This document shows positions 49,801-55,949 of a stretch of 64,000 nucleotides of DNA, piece by piece. Position numbers and translations under genes: made by a program. Under the pieces are notes generated by a model. That model saw nothing but the letters and a program-made list of their open reading frames with translations, was not told the origin of the DNA and searched no databases. The stretch's first letter is position 1; every line of letters begins with the position of its first letter. The stretch comes from Cryomorpha sp963836915 (GTDB taxonomy: Bacteria > Bacteroidota > Bacteroidia > Flavobacteriales_D > Cryomorphaceae), in assembly GCA_963836915.1 (NCBI GenBank), contig CAWILH010000002.1, positions 3,720,001-3,784,000 on the forward strand. The letters are read 5' to 3'.

Positions 49801-50360
49801 TGCTGAGAGCACTTAATTCACCAGTTCTTAAAAAAGTCGCGCATGAACTAATTGAAGCACTTGTAGAAGCAACTCAAAGTGCTGTTAATTCTTACTTCAA
49901 AGATGAGCCAATAAACGTGTACGATGTGTTAATGGATGCTATGTTTGGCAAAGTAGCTGGTGATGTATCTAGTGGACTCATTCCAAAGGTGAAGACTAGT
50001 AGGCTCAACCAAAAGATAAAAGTCCAAGAAAACATTGTTGATCGACAAGCTCGTGTAAACGGGAATTCTCCTCGTCAATCAAGAATTGATAAGTTAGCTC
50101 AAGAGCAAAAGAGACTGAACAACTTAAACAACCAGAAAAGTTTGATTCATGAAAGTCAAAGTAATTTTCAAGAATCTCTAATGACAGGTAGCTTAAAACA
50201 GGGTGTCTATGGCTTGGCTCCTGCTGCTGGGATTGATCCTGACGGCTTAAAAGGTGGCGGTCGCGGCAGTAGCTCAAGCTCTTCGTCACCTCGGACTTCT
50301 CAAAAGGGAAAGACAAGGACTATTGTTTCACCAAATTTTAACACTTATGTTCCTGATTAG
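37878..50360 (+). CDS. Giant RHS/YD-repeat protein with internal propeller, LamG and C-terminal tip (4160 residues)
   Basis: The start is ATG 37878 (MKKIFYLLIAVFQITLYAEV, signal peptide ending KAQS). Residues 300-600 hold the first YD-like strands (YDRSGRPAVQILPAP, YTKDRSGRVKSQGGVGP, GQPNQLELDRLFG). A long Cys-containing region follows to about 1840. YD repeats (YYYDQAGNLVKTVPPEG, YEYNSLNQLTTQSIPD) are then interrupted by a YCF48/BNR-like propeller (about 1940-2935; GLLYRTTDGGYTWNRI, GYAVGENGLIIQTKNSGSSWD) and resume at THFYYDKLGRLVLSQN. The RHS core (ELKNHLGNVTSVV) is separated by a LamG domain (about 3628-3835) from GFNGMEKDDE and YDPRIGRWFTIDP. The variable tip (about 3925-4160) has no recognised toxin fold. 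A secreted, self-enclosing toxin carrier is the likely role. Confidence 0.75.
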   Translation: MKKIFYLLIAVFQITLYAEVKAQSVSQFMCGTDIVVTESSASETISLSSPGAGYFDTSLKNIVEVYVDYANTDFIGAYEVTIDFKIELSGHPTESDKTINVPVVVNYDPMDPNQAQTKFFVEDGYYDMTVTVEDVVPLSTPHTLPTNICIRLSNAVERLADFTSNYSQSPQGLNVTDILDQDCNGNADAVNVSWLTLSGAEYYELEYTFVNNYSGSSLQDNLNPSELAYDFNRNSVRVEINDGSTDYLVPYTYDSGVLFFRLRGVGFTALSPQIPVYGVWSSAATDDFSNVTYLEIDGVNSKFNWQVTTNFAENGKRKQVMYFHDGINNERQLLSRIDEDDPDNSYVLAAEKLYDRSGRPAVQILPAPIISDGGCNPNENQVVLKYYPVLNMNNAGIKYSEDDFDPDPEACAPLLATTLGNTSGSGLYYSTSNPLIDDKQAFVPDAGGYPFSQVRYTKDRSGRVKSQGGVGPVFQLTSGHETRFYYGQPNQLELDRLFGSEVGPSVRYKKEIQIDPNGQTSVTFKDQTGQVIATALAGVAPDIVADSLKLNSLPEALSNAEWFRVSLLGEDQSGNSDINFVSEEEGTIELEYALLVSYEGPHTFEYGLDSIAWNDDCLGSEVCFNCIYDIEMSIVDECGKDLLGEALGLSSSEFFTMSSGRFIDDGSGNISGFTTGCSSQIFNQDAFNPSGQVLTLPVGSYMVSKKLKLNGEALEFYIDEYINNPSTCVLSIQDYISGNIPPVDTSGCSISCLACEEALGNMDVFISNGYGDEIAYNYLLEECRRPCTEVTLCDVQEGQMLIDMSPEGQYGTVTYEEEIATSTDNLSVFNEDNILSPNVSSEEPNITTGMSNWRHPFYPGISPSNQYVDELGVRVKIFLDIDPFGAYQPSVYDESEVYYDPDLEANYIYPQNLGTLSDFLFYWESSWAKSLLVYHPEYCYYAACLHFDQPYDGFLEPNFNSEDFDRLLYGADDFQSAIDASLIIESPPGVYSIDFFDNTGTTPADPFVLNSVDYGNFGQQVQTAFENYYTVNANSYSAIDIALFGIQCPGETVVVDCNAVLGGNMATRDNEWLTIRGTYLSIKQEAQLAYQRAYSLNNCEMINECIGETSYYPTSSFLADYYYEGNSGCSSPTKQFYATKEPRFIAPENAVPSANEVEYIYNQQTGECPIAIRLRGILTELAVAGDLNSVSTIPLNNLTSFAGFYTSWQESSTLIVDPPPHTFDIYSITNGDLLEANFIDDNANSYCFSMEKTSNSPFGSFNEITIFQEIFEYQQGPPNTFSMVVGGYVGGDLEYDTLSASVCIDLTPCSFELECDNNQFGIDLQLLMTALATTGLLESTALNLELNYAQYLPEIRNVFPGVSNALRWNNTGDVFSIYDNSDATAKLVVTFDSYVSDPPGFDNTDFDDILYFDSLKSTGDNGFIIKAYDLNDERLAEISGTVLFEDSPVSYGVPIGECDFPLPIDCQSDPHLVREDFQELVNHLFGVYQGGGTNYALMQSFYLSNLLESYIPATVSNSTGDIQTINPVAGRTNEILTFTLDGCDLVLNHAYSGTPTRSYSDLDSWDVLNPAGEVGPLGSYTDFYILADFAIGGTTYNDTIYGSSCWPFAICEECETVPVDTTITYDNCTAAEVVSYSPGLKVNGLPLNSTYTDISKALGIPEDDNSVNFVALGMGGEIVLDFNMNVINGPGDDLELFETTWNNNPCNVYEESAEVYLAQYSGPWVSLGVVCHDGLFDISNADPTWTHINLIKIVDVSTTAQTENGYDVDGVVSLNGCGPLTNDCLAMGIPIIPFVEYVPYNPCADYILEVAAMNSEMLYTQYIDSVTGDFINKYRENCMQVSESFEDYYPNMEYHNTLYYYDQAGNLVKTVPPEGVEPLPITSVNDPLSIQISQDRTASTQTVFTYHRMASRYEYNSLNQLTTQSIPDHDKKVEWSVDETNGLRKGFVADDVQFIDETNGFIGGYYPSGQTNRGLLYRTTDGGYTWNRINGLIAEDINKARYTATATGNFYNGYAVGENGLIIQTKNSGSSWDLLNLQSLGITEALQDVAVFNQNDFIAVGNEGRVVRGANGTFTLPIGVGSDIDIDAIEYLEDESFAYAAGVDNLENRGQIYQITATDVLDNSVYSGFDYNHISKNKTGDIVYVVGDDGRFAKVELGNGSTIENIRDRPSNDETNFADIRASYFVSDEIGVAIIEDFLGLGRINTTENGGLTWNPAGNINENADFVNIEASSEGTGAVRLIIAGTQGEVRDCYLFDSGAFTAVALGNFQTLPLPNFTSSWARLIDNNLHVFLGTDDGMVYYSENAQLLNSTWTSFIGNNNQLSIDDMIFRYTDNATFKFVGVLFGSDKQLTEFKISPDLVSEIESIPLNQGVSSYLGITEGSGSNTISAVGLAPTVPNSTPQTKLISFSITTSNVSASSNFAQFQNLEWASDFTDVLRNNGMIYICGKNGRMASTSAGEAWTDHSSSFIPRPFTDVQFYTKLNGEDIELDQAIAAGENGTIFYFDFNKDTSPGFPNGTWRMLNTGFHEDILALDIMNGEIVVSRQGKRVSAGVIDTANFDFNVNTSYGSQGTIVLDGLGEIEDMAAADDAGIVFVGSNGLYQYADDMGSTPQPLNTTNEDYFLGVAVLAFDSTRFIGVGKNTEMRTTNQVSSVSIIEKYPTPVESFHFSDIYTGHVVLEGHNIRKTISAGLQWEFITPTYSVAGISTNDLYTNQLGNALIVGDNSFVAEVVGSSASLEPQAQLTGNIVDIEFSPDTPTEGFIVGNNGLAKRISYESYMSNAVISSMPTYTGSYPSKSWVSAHAFTSGYAMVVGENAAYFYRDGIWAENASPESSTFPSAEIKDVFFRDDYNGYLVGSYMNGATETGMLLRSTGISISPNGPSDIAWMEMPLTDNVNITDPVDVVINHIEMPTKYDGVFSGVYDSGFTNSTIYPYTRHFHDESEEYSTHFYYDKLGRLVLSQNTKQHNLINTQGYEEYAYTIYDELGRIAEVGVIKDDNNTFTGIFGSMVGFAFNANVIDDVSFGSFLDAGTKKEVTRTYYDEPFSFDTTPVAFNIEQRNLRNRVATTTYCQDPLTPLSSTEIYDNALHYSYDIHGNVAKMYTEVGAWSTLNDYMRFKTVEYDYDLVSGNVNEVRYQANQDDQFTHRYTYDAENRIKTVMTSSDGTIWDQDGKYFYYDHGRLARLEIGQDQIQGLDYAYTIQGWLKGINSNTLDVDRDMGHDGKADIANANASFAQDVYGLSLGYFTNDYKPVDQANHWNATTNRFVSSIAGSDLQSERYNLYNGNIGNMVNTTSDPATQESQPLGNAYVYDQLQRLNQARSYENLEASTNTWGTGSTYDGMYENTFLYDDNGNIETQLRKNREGVTIDSLQYRYDDGTFGRKRNRLYHVDDDVISTAFDDDIDDMGTFVSDPNFIATSNNYMYDELGQLVSDSQEGIGVILWRNDGKISNIVRDMGGNEQHLDFTYSPSGERLSKEVFDNAENHLYSNYYIRDASGNVMAVYKVNVDTANQSTNYTVAERHIYGSDRLGMYAHEETVYPVPPVSTAPFQPLWRGHRQYELKNHLGNVTSVVNGHKVAVESTGVIDHYNAQIVAAYDYSPFGVIRKSFEPDYTAGSSGDANPLAADFRWCMDGGGTEANGTGHDAALYSITNTANRNAEADKALRSNGASGSYMEIADDASFDFGSNDFTVGIWVRKEAAPTSTVNVIAVGKWNNDAQMATNEWCLNVARSSGTARPPQFRIAVGGTVYTAQGNSTLSNSWHHLVGVREGTNIKFYLNGTLVQTTSVGTGAVNNVGRKIRIGRSDGSLRTRARFDEFVIYQHALSAGEISDLYTSTCEDLEGLPGEEIAGAGYSYGFNGMEKDDEISGSGNSYTAEFWQYDPRIGRWFTIDPKTSALPHESPYVFSGNNPIFGSDPDGDICVPCVQFIVGFALDVVDQMAGELLDGASFAAAWDDVSLWSAGFAGVTSAASPTALLRALNSPVLKKVAHELIEALVEATQSAVNSYFKDEPINVYDVLMDAMFGKVAGDVSSGLIPKVKTSRLNQKIKVQENIVDRQARVNGNSPRQSRIDKLAQEQKRLNNLNNQKSLIHESQSNFQESLMTGSLKQGVYGLAPAAGIDPDGLKGGGRGSSSSSSSPRTSQKGKTRTIVSPNFNTYVPD

Positions 50361-50856
50361 ATGCCTCGCACTCAGCGTAAGTATAATTGCGCATTCTTAT
50401 TCATTCGGGCAAATTCAGAAAAATGATTCTAAAGGAACTTGTAATATCAAGTTTGAGTTACCTGACGATTATTCTGTTTTGGCTCGGACCGAACAGATGC
50501 GGGAACAGTATCAAAGTACAGAAGGTTGTGCGTTTGGATACGATATAGGAAGAGAGTTGAATTCTTTCCAAGATGTAGAAATTATTGCAGCTATGACAGC
50601 AGGCGGATTATCAGGGTCTTTAAGTGACTTTGAATTAATCTTTCACGACAATGAGTCATTTATCAAGGATCAACGTTATGTAATGGTGGTATACAGTTGT
50701 ACGAAGAATGATGAAGCCCTTTATAATGCTCTGTTTATGACATCCGTGTCAGGTAACCTTGTGACTTTTTCCTTCGGGTGCCCCTTGAATATAGCAGAAA
50801 CCAAAGTACTGGAGTTGAACGAAATTATGGAATCGGTTTCTTACGAGTGCCATTGA
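50347..50856 (+). CDS. Secreted candidate immunity protein of the giant RHS
   Basis: The ATG at 50347 lies 14 bases inside the RHS gene. It gives a signal peptide (MFLIRCLALSVSIIAHSYS, cut near FGQ) and 169 residues in all. The mature part shows CNIKFELPDDYSVLART, VEIIAAMTAGGLSGSL, QRYVMVVYSCTKNDEAL and NIAETKVLELNEIMESVSYEC, a mixed alpha/beta layout like small PsbP/DcrB-type domains, though no family is certain. Its position directly behind a variable RHS tip, with translational coupling, is the classic place for a cognate immunity gene. Secretion would fit a toxin that acts outside the cytoplasm. Confidence 0.55.
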   Translation: MFLIRCLALSVSIIAHSYSFGQIQKNDSKGTCNIKFELPDDYSVLARTEQMREQYQSTEGCAFGYDIGRELNSFQDVEIIAAMTAGGLSGSLSDFELIFHDNESFIKDQRYVMVVYSCTKNDEALYNALFMTSVSGNLVTFSFGCPLNIAETKVLELNEIMESVSYECH

Positions 50857-51409
50857 TATAGTGCATAAGCAGATCGCAGATTTTTTTTGCTTTCCTGTCT
50901 ATGTCCGAATGCTTGCTGGTTATGTCAAAAATTACGTGTTTTTGGTTCTCCTTGTCTGTAGCTTCAATAGCTACTTCAAAATAAGACTTATTGGAAAATA
51001 AAGAGATTGTTTTGCTCTTTTTAGAGTATTGAATGGAAGATATAGACCACAACTCTATTTTATGTATTTTATACGAGTTCAGTCGATTAGAAAAAAGTAG
51101 ACTTTCATCAGTTATTTTTAAGCTTTCTTTTTTAGTTGATCCACGAAAGTTTTGAATAAATAATGCAACAAAAATGAGACTTAGTACGCTAGGGAATATC
51201 ACAATATCATTCCTTCCTTCAACGACTAAAGCCAAACTAAAACAACTTAAAAGAAGGACTAATATCAAATACTTCCATTTTTCTCCTTTGTGCAGTTTGG
51301 AACCATCATAATTTATTATCAGCTGTTCATTTATCCATGAAACATCTAAAATGTCAATGGACATAAGCTTCGTTTTAACTTTATCAAGACTCATCATTGC
51401 TTTGACCAT
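50825..51409 (-). CDS. Hypothetical membrane protein
   Basis: A 194-residue protein with two adjacent transmembrane helices (YLILVLLLSCFSLALVV and IVIFPSVLSLIFVALFI) between a short N-terminal domain and a C-terminal cytoplasmic domain of strands (ESLLFSNRLNSYKIHKIELWSISSIQYSKK, KSYFEVAIEATD). This layout resembles PH-like membrane proteins of unknown function. Its last codons overlap the end of the convergent candidate immunity gene by 32 bases. No family was assigned. Confidence 0.5.
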   Translation of the reverse strand: MVKAMMSLDKVKTKLMSIDILDVSWINEQLIINYDGSKLHKGEKWKYLILVLLLSCFSLALVVEGRNDIVIFPSVLSLIFVALFIQNFRGSTKKESLKITDESLLFSNRLNSYKIHKIELWSISSIQYSKKSKTISLFSNKSYFEVAIEATDKENQKHVIFDITSKHSDIDRKAKKICDLLMHYINGTRKKPIP

Positions 51410-51467
51410 ACTACAAGAGAAAATTTAGACAAGAACGAACAATTGATAATGTAATTGATGATAACAA

Positions 51468-51749
51468 TTAAGACTGTCTTTTAAATCCGATAAGTTCTCT
51501 TTCAGCCTCTGTCTCTGACTGGACTGAAAAATCCAGCATCGATTTGACTGTTTGCTTAAGCTCGTGGTTTTCCTGTAAAGCTACCTGTGCGGCAAATTGG
51601 TTTTGTGCCACGCCATTTTTAAGGCCGCTAAGTCCGTAGGCCAAGCCATTTATCTTTCTGTTCTGCTGTTGGTGAAGCTCGTTGAAATACCAACTGGCAA
51701 TAAGGATCAGAGCAATCACAACTATAAAAATGGGTACTGTTTTATTCAT
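51468..51749 (-). CDS. Small single-pass membrane protein
   Basis: A 93-residue protein with one N-terminal transmembrane helix (VPIFIVVIALILIASWYF) and a polar, coiled-coil-prone C-terminal part (QQQNRKINGLAYGLSGLKNGVAQ, LQENHELKQTVKSMLDF). Its start overlaps the stop of the XRE regulator gene by ATGA, so both are one transcript. No family was recognised. A role coupled to the regulator or the mobile element is likely from position only. Confidence 0.5.
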   Translation of the reverse strand: MNKTVPIFIVVIALILIASWYFNELHQQQNRKINGLAYGLSGLKNGVAQNQFAAQVALQENHELKQTVKSMLDFSVQSETEAERELIGFKRQS

Positions 51750-52120
51750 TTGACATTAAATTTTTGGTGAAGCTCGGACTTAATGAGATAAGCATCGAGC
51801 AGAGATTTTACACAATGTACTTCGTCAGAAGCCAAGTTCTGAACTTTGGAGAACATGTTGAGCAGTTCACTATCCTGAATCTTTTCTCTGGCCATCTGAT
51901 CAGAATCTCCGTAAATCAACTGGTCGGCAGACACGCTGAGTGCTTCAGAAATCTTGCGTACCACTTCAATGGTAGGGCTGGCCTGATTGCGTTCATATCG
52001 TGAAATATGCGTAGGGTGCATGTGAATAAGCTCGGCAAGATCGCCTTGCGACAACTTACGTGCACTCCTAAGTGATTTAAGGTTCTCTCCGAAAGACGGC
52101 ATAGATGTGTTTTTAAACAA
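51746..52120 (-). CDS. XRE-family transcriptional regulator
   Basis: A 124-residue repressor-like protein; the internal ATG at 52102 (MPSFGENLKSLRSARKLSQ) may be the true start. The helix-turn-helix is complete: LKSLRSARKLSQGDLAELIHMHPTHISRYERNQASPTIEVVRKISEALSVSADQL. The remaining 50 residues form a helical dimerisation tail. It is divergent from the ATPase gene and is the natural regulator of the TTAGCGTA-type repeats in the shared control region. Such regulators commonly control excision or replication genes of mobile elements. Confidence 0.9.
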   Translation of the reverse strand: MFKNTSMPSFGENLKSLRSARKLSQGDLAELIHMHPTHISRYERNQASPTIEVVRKISEALSVSADQLIYGDSDQMAREKIQDSELLNMFSKVQNLASDEVHCVKSLLDAYLIKSELHQKFNVK

Positions 52121-52265
52121 TTATAATGCGCTAAATGCCTAACAAAAGTACCCTTTACAAAGCGTATAAGATAACATTGTTGAAAAATAATAGCGTAAAG
52201 GCCAATCTAAAAGAATCATATACGCTAAGTTTGTAGTCTTATATGCTGTCAAAAAAGTTTTAACA
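52121..52265. promoter_or_regulatory. Divergent promoter and operator region of the mobile element
   Basis: The leftward promoter has an exact Bacteroidota -7 box TACTTTTG on the minus strand (52143-52150). The rightward one has TAAGTTTG at 52226-52233. Four copies of a GCGTA-like motif lie between and around them: aatgcgctaaatg, aagcgtataaga, tagcgtaaaggc and tatacgctaag, two in each orientation. The rightward copy overlaps its -7 box, as expected for repression. Neither promoter has a well-spaced TTG at -33. Confidence 0.55.
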
Positions 52266-53878
52266 ATGGCCACAAAAAACACCAACTTCTCGAACCCAGA
52301 ATCTTTAATCTACCAAAACGAACTCCTAAAACTAACCGTATTGGGCGGGATAAAGTTGGACGGCTTGGACAGGATGCGGAGTACTTTGAAAATAGAGCTC
52401 AAAGAAAGTTCTGTTCCACCCGTTCGGCACAACTTGGATCTGTACAATGACAACCAGACTGAGAAACTGATCAGAAGAGCCGCCGAAAAATTAGAGATCG
52501 GAACCAGTGTGATCACGGCAAGCTTGGCTGAACTGACCGCACAGTTGGAAGAATACCGGATGAACCAAATCAAAGAAACCCAGCTCAAACCTTATGAAAG
52601 CCCGAAACTGACCACGGAAGAGCGAAAAGCAGCAGAAACCTTTTTAAAAACCCCGAACTTGTTAGAGCGCACCAATGAAATGATCGGCAAATCGGGCATG
52701 ATAGGCGAAGAAAACAACAGGCTGCTGATGTACCTGATCTTTACCAGCAGAAAGCAAAGCCAGCCGCTGCACATTGTTAGCCTTGGCGCAAGTGGCACAG
52801 GGAAAACCCATTTGCAGGAAAAGATATGTGAGCTGATCCCCGAAGAAGATAAAATAGAAATAACCACATTAAGCGAGAATGCCTTTTACTATTTTGGTCA
52901 AAGAGAGCTGAAAAACAAGCTGATATTGATAGAAGACTTGGACGGGGCAGAAAACTCTTTTTATCCGCTTCGGGAATTACAATCCAAAAAACGTATCTCA
53001 AAAACGGTAGCCCACAAGAACACCAAAGGCGAAACCAGAACCTTGCATTTAGTGGTAGAAGGCCCGGTAAGTGTGGCAGGGTGTACCACCAAAGAACAGA
53101 TTTACGAAGACAACGCCAACCGTTCTTTTTTGATATACTTGGATGAAAGTGAAGAACAAGACCAGCGCATTATGGACTATCAGCGGAAATCTTCGGCAGG
53201 TAAGATCAACAAATACGAAGAACAGGAAGCCGCCCAGCTCTTGCAAAACTGACAGCGCCTACTTGAACCATTAAAATAGTGAACCCCTTTGCCGAGCTGC
53301 TGCAAATACCCAAAGAAGTTTTTAAGCCCAGAAGAACCAACAACCACTACTTGCAATTTATAGAAGCCGTTACTTTTTACCACCAACGCCAGCGGGAACA
53401 AAAGGCAGACGAAGAGACAGGAGAGATTTTTATTGAATCGACCTTGGAAGATGTAGAAATAACCAACCTGCTGTTAAAAGAAAGCTTGCTTAGAAAATCG
53501 GATGAACTCAACGGGGCGTGCAGAAATTACTTGGAGCAGATCAAAGCCTATTTAGAAGTTGAAAACAAGAAATCATTTAGCAACATAGAAATCAGAAAAA
53601 AGCTGCGCATCAACCAGAGCAATCAAAAAAGGTGGACAATCAACTTGGTGGGCAATTACTATCTAAAACGAATCAAAGGCAATAAAAACCAAGGCTATCA
53701 ATACCAGATAACCAGTTATGAAGAATACCGGCAGTTAAAAGAGAAAATCAACTCTGCGCTGGATCAGAGCTTGGAAGCCTTAAAAAATTTACTTCAAGAA
53801 AGGCATGAACGTTCAAAAGCGGTTCAAAGTAAAAATGAACCACCTAAAGCAAAGAAAACCAAAGCCGTAAAGGCGTAG
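52266..53878 (+). pseudogene. P-loop ATPase of a mobile element, broken by a stop and a frameshift
   Basis: The first frame (328 residues) has Walker A (SLGASGTGKTH, about 172-182), Walker B (KLILIEDLDG, about 219-227), and VEGPVSVAGCTTKEQIYEDNANRSF as a sensor region. It stops at TGA 53250-53252. A second frame from 53276 continues NPFAELLQIPKEVFKPRRTNNHYLQFIEAVTFYHQRQ and a winged-helix-like end (NIEIRKKLRINQSNQKRWTINLV). Between them the first frame reads QRLLEPLK after the TGA. Replacing the stop with a sense codon and adding one A to the aaaa run (53273-53276) gives one protein of about 537 residues. The family resembles primase/helicase-linked ATPases of Bacteroidota integrative elements. 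Confidence 0.65.
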
Positions 53879-53902
53879 TTCAAGAAGTTCACCAAAAGGT
53901 AT

Positions 53903-54898
53903 GTGCGAATGAAAACTAAGCGGAGCGGACTCTTGAATACCATTGAAAATAAACGTGCCATGAAAAAACTAGTACTGAAAAATGCGAGTTACGAATACTT
54001 AGAAAGAGCCTTTAAAGAATGGTTGGACATCTTGGGTTACAACTCTCAAACCGTTTACAATATGCCCACCAACATCAGGGAGTTCCTGCATTTTTTAGAG
54101 CAAAGCGGAGTAAATCAAATCAACCAAATCCAAAGCAAAGACTACAAGAATTACTTTAACCACATCAGCACAAGACCCAACCAAAGGCGTGGCGGTAGCT
54201 TGGGAAATGTTTACATCAATCAGCAAATACAAGCCTTAGAAAAGTTCTACGAGTTCTTGCAGCACAAAGGCACAACGGGAATCCCGCCCGTTACCTTAAA
54301 GCAACTCAAATTAGACAGGAGCAATATTACCGTTCTGACCCAAAAAGAAATCAAGCAGCTTTTTGAAGCCACCAACCAAGAAACCCCACACCCACAGCAA
54401 GAAGCCTTTAACGCCAGGGACAAAGCCATGTTGGTTGTGTTTTATGGTTGCGGGCTGCGGAGAAAAGAAGGCAGCAGCTTGATACTCGATGATCTGAATT
54501 TTGACAGGCGGATCCTGCACGTTAGAAAAGGGAAAAACTACAAAGAACGTTTGGTGCCGTTCAGCCAATCAAGTTCCAAAATATTGCAGGAATACATTTA
54601 CGATTACAGGTTGCAGCTGATCAAAAGCCAAAAAGATGGAAACCTTTTTATCAGCATGTTCGGCAAATCCATGACAGGCGGCAGCTTGTACGGACGCTTG
54701 AAAAAGTTGGCCTTGACAGTTGATAATCCAGCCTTGCAGCAAAAAGAAATCGGGCTGCACACGTTGAGACACTCCATCGCCACACACCTTTTGCAGAATG
54801 GAATGGACTTGCAGAAAATACAAAGGTTCTTGGGGCATAGCTCATTGGAAAGCACCCAGATATATACGCACTTAATCCCAAAATCAGATGGCAAATAG
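53903..54898 (+). CDS. Tyrosine recombinase (phage integrase family)
   Basis: A complete 331-residue recombinase. The N-terminal SAM-like core-binding domain spans about 25-125 (EYLERAFKEWLDILGYNSQTVYNM). The catalytic domain has Arg186 (YGCGLRRKEG), Lys at the beta hairpin (HVRKGKNYKERLVPF), His286-x-x-Arg289 (LHTLRHSIATHLL), His312 (FLGHSSLESTQ) and the nucleophile Tyr321 (IYTHL). Translation may start at the internal ATG 53960 (MKKLVLKNASYEYL). It overlaps the next recombinase gene by 11 bases. Likely catalyses integration and excision of the element. Confidence 0.92.
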   Translation: MRMKTKRSGLLNTIENKRAMKKLVLKNASYEYLERAFKEWLDILGYNSQTVYNMPTNIREFLHFLEQSGVNQINQIQSKDYKNYFNHISTRPNQRRGGSLGNVYINQQIQALEKFYEFLQHKGTTGIPPVTLKQLKLDRSNITVLTQKEIKQLFEATNQETPHPQQEAFNARDKAMLVVFYGCGLRRKEGSSLILDDLNFDRRILHVRKGKNYKERLVPFSQSSSKILQEYIYDYRLQLIKSQKDGNLFISMFGKSMTGGSLYGRLKKLALTVDNPALQQKEIGLHTLRHSIATHLLQNGMDLQKIQRFLGHSSLESTQIYTHLIPKSDGK

Positions 54899-55875
54899 TT
54901 TTAAAGAACACTTGCAAAGCCAAGGCAAAAGCAAAACCACGGTAACCCATTACAGCAGTTATGCGCTTGACTTTTTAGCTTGGTTGGATAAGGATAATAC
55001 AGAAATCGAGAATGCCACAGCGAAAGAAGTTTTAGGCTATTTAAACCACTTGCAGAAAAAAGGCCAGGAGAACAAAACCCGAAACATCAGACTAAATGTA
55101 ATCAAGCAGTTTTTTAACTACCAAATCGAGCATGGCGAGCGAATAGAAAACCCGGTTGCACACTTGAAAATAAGGGGAAGCAAGAAACAGAAACTTTACC
55201 CAATCTTGGACAAACAGCAACTTGAAAAACTCTACAACGAATACCAGATGCCGACCGAAGAAGATGCACGGGCCAACCGAAATTGGTTCAAGAGTTATAA
55301 ACTTAGCCGCGCCAGAAACAAAGCGATCCTTAGCCTGATGATCCATCAGGGCTTGACCACTCCGGAAGTTAACCAAGCTGCGATCAAACGACCTGAAACT
55401 AAAAGAAGGGAAACTTTTTATAGGTGGTGGCAGGAAAAGCAATGAACGGACCTTGGAACTGAAATCAAACCAGATCATAGAGCTGATGGAATACCAATAC
55501 ACCACCAGGGCCGAACTTTTGAAGTACTGCAAAGCTTGTCCTGAGCGGCGGCCACTGAGCGCAGCCGAAGTGAGGCGAAGGGAAGAAACCCAAAACCTGT
55601 TTATCAGTTCCCCGCCCGTTGGGCTAAACTACAGCAACCGAAATGACTGCAAAGAAATATGGAAGCGGTTGAGCGATCAACTAAGAGAAAAGCATAAAGA
55701 GTTTATCAACTTCAAGCAAGTCCGCACAAGTGTTATTACGCATTGGCTAAAGCAGTACAATCTAAGGGAAGTGCAATATATGGCAGGTCATAGATATATC
55801 AGTTCAACGGAAGCGTATCTGGTGAACAACATGGAAGACCTGCGGGCGGATATCGATGAGTTTTATCCGTTTTAG
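54888..55875 (+). pseudogene. Second tyrosine recombinase, frameshifted
   Basis: The first frame (to 55445) has a complete core-binding domain (FKEHLQSQGKSKTTVTHYSSYALDFLAWL, NKTRNIRLNVIKQFFNYQIEHGERIENPVAHLKI) and reaches ILSLMIHQGLTTPEVNQ. After one extra base near 55375-55380 the next frame continues SNDLKLKEGKLFIGGGRKSNERTLELKS and ends with the box II/III region (FKQVRTSVITHWLKQYNLREVQYMAGHRYISSTEAYLV). Joined length is about 329 residues. The first catalytic Arg is missing or shifted (GLTTPEVNQ in place of GLRxxE) and the His-x-x-Arg box is weak, so this looks like an accessory or inactive partner of the upstream recombinase. Confidence 0.7.
55530..55590. repeat. REP-like short repeat inserted in the recombinase gene
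   Basis: Within the recombinase frame lies a stretch containing TGTCCTGAGCGGCGG and CTGAGCGCAGCCGAAGTG, followed by GGCGAAGGG. This resembles the CCTGAGCGxAGTCGAAGG short repeats scattered through many Bacteroidota genomes. It is translated as CPERRPLSAAEVRRREE, which fits no recombinase fold, so the repeat appears to be an in-frame insertion. Confidence 0.5.
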
Positions 55876-55949
55876 AAAATATTGGTCTCGCAAAATGCGA
55901 TACCTGAATGACAGAATTTTAGTTTTACACCTTGAAATCAAACTAATCC

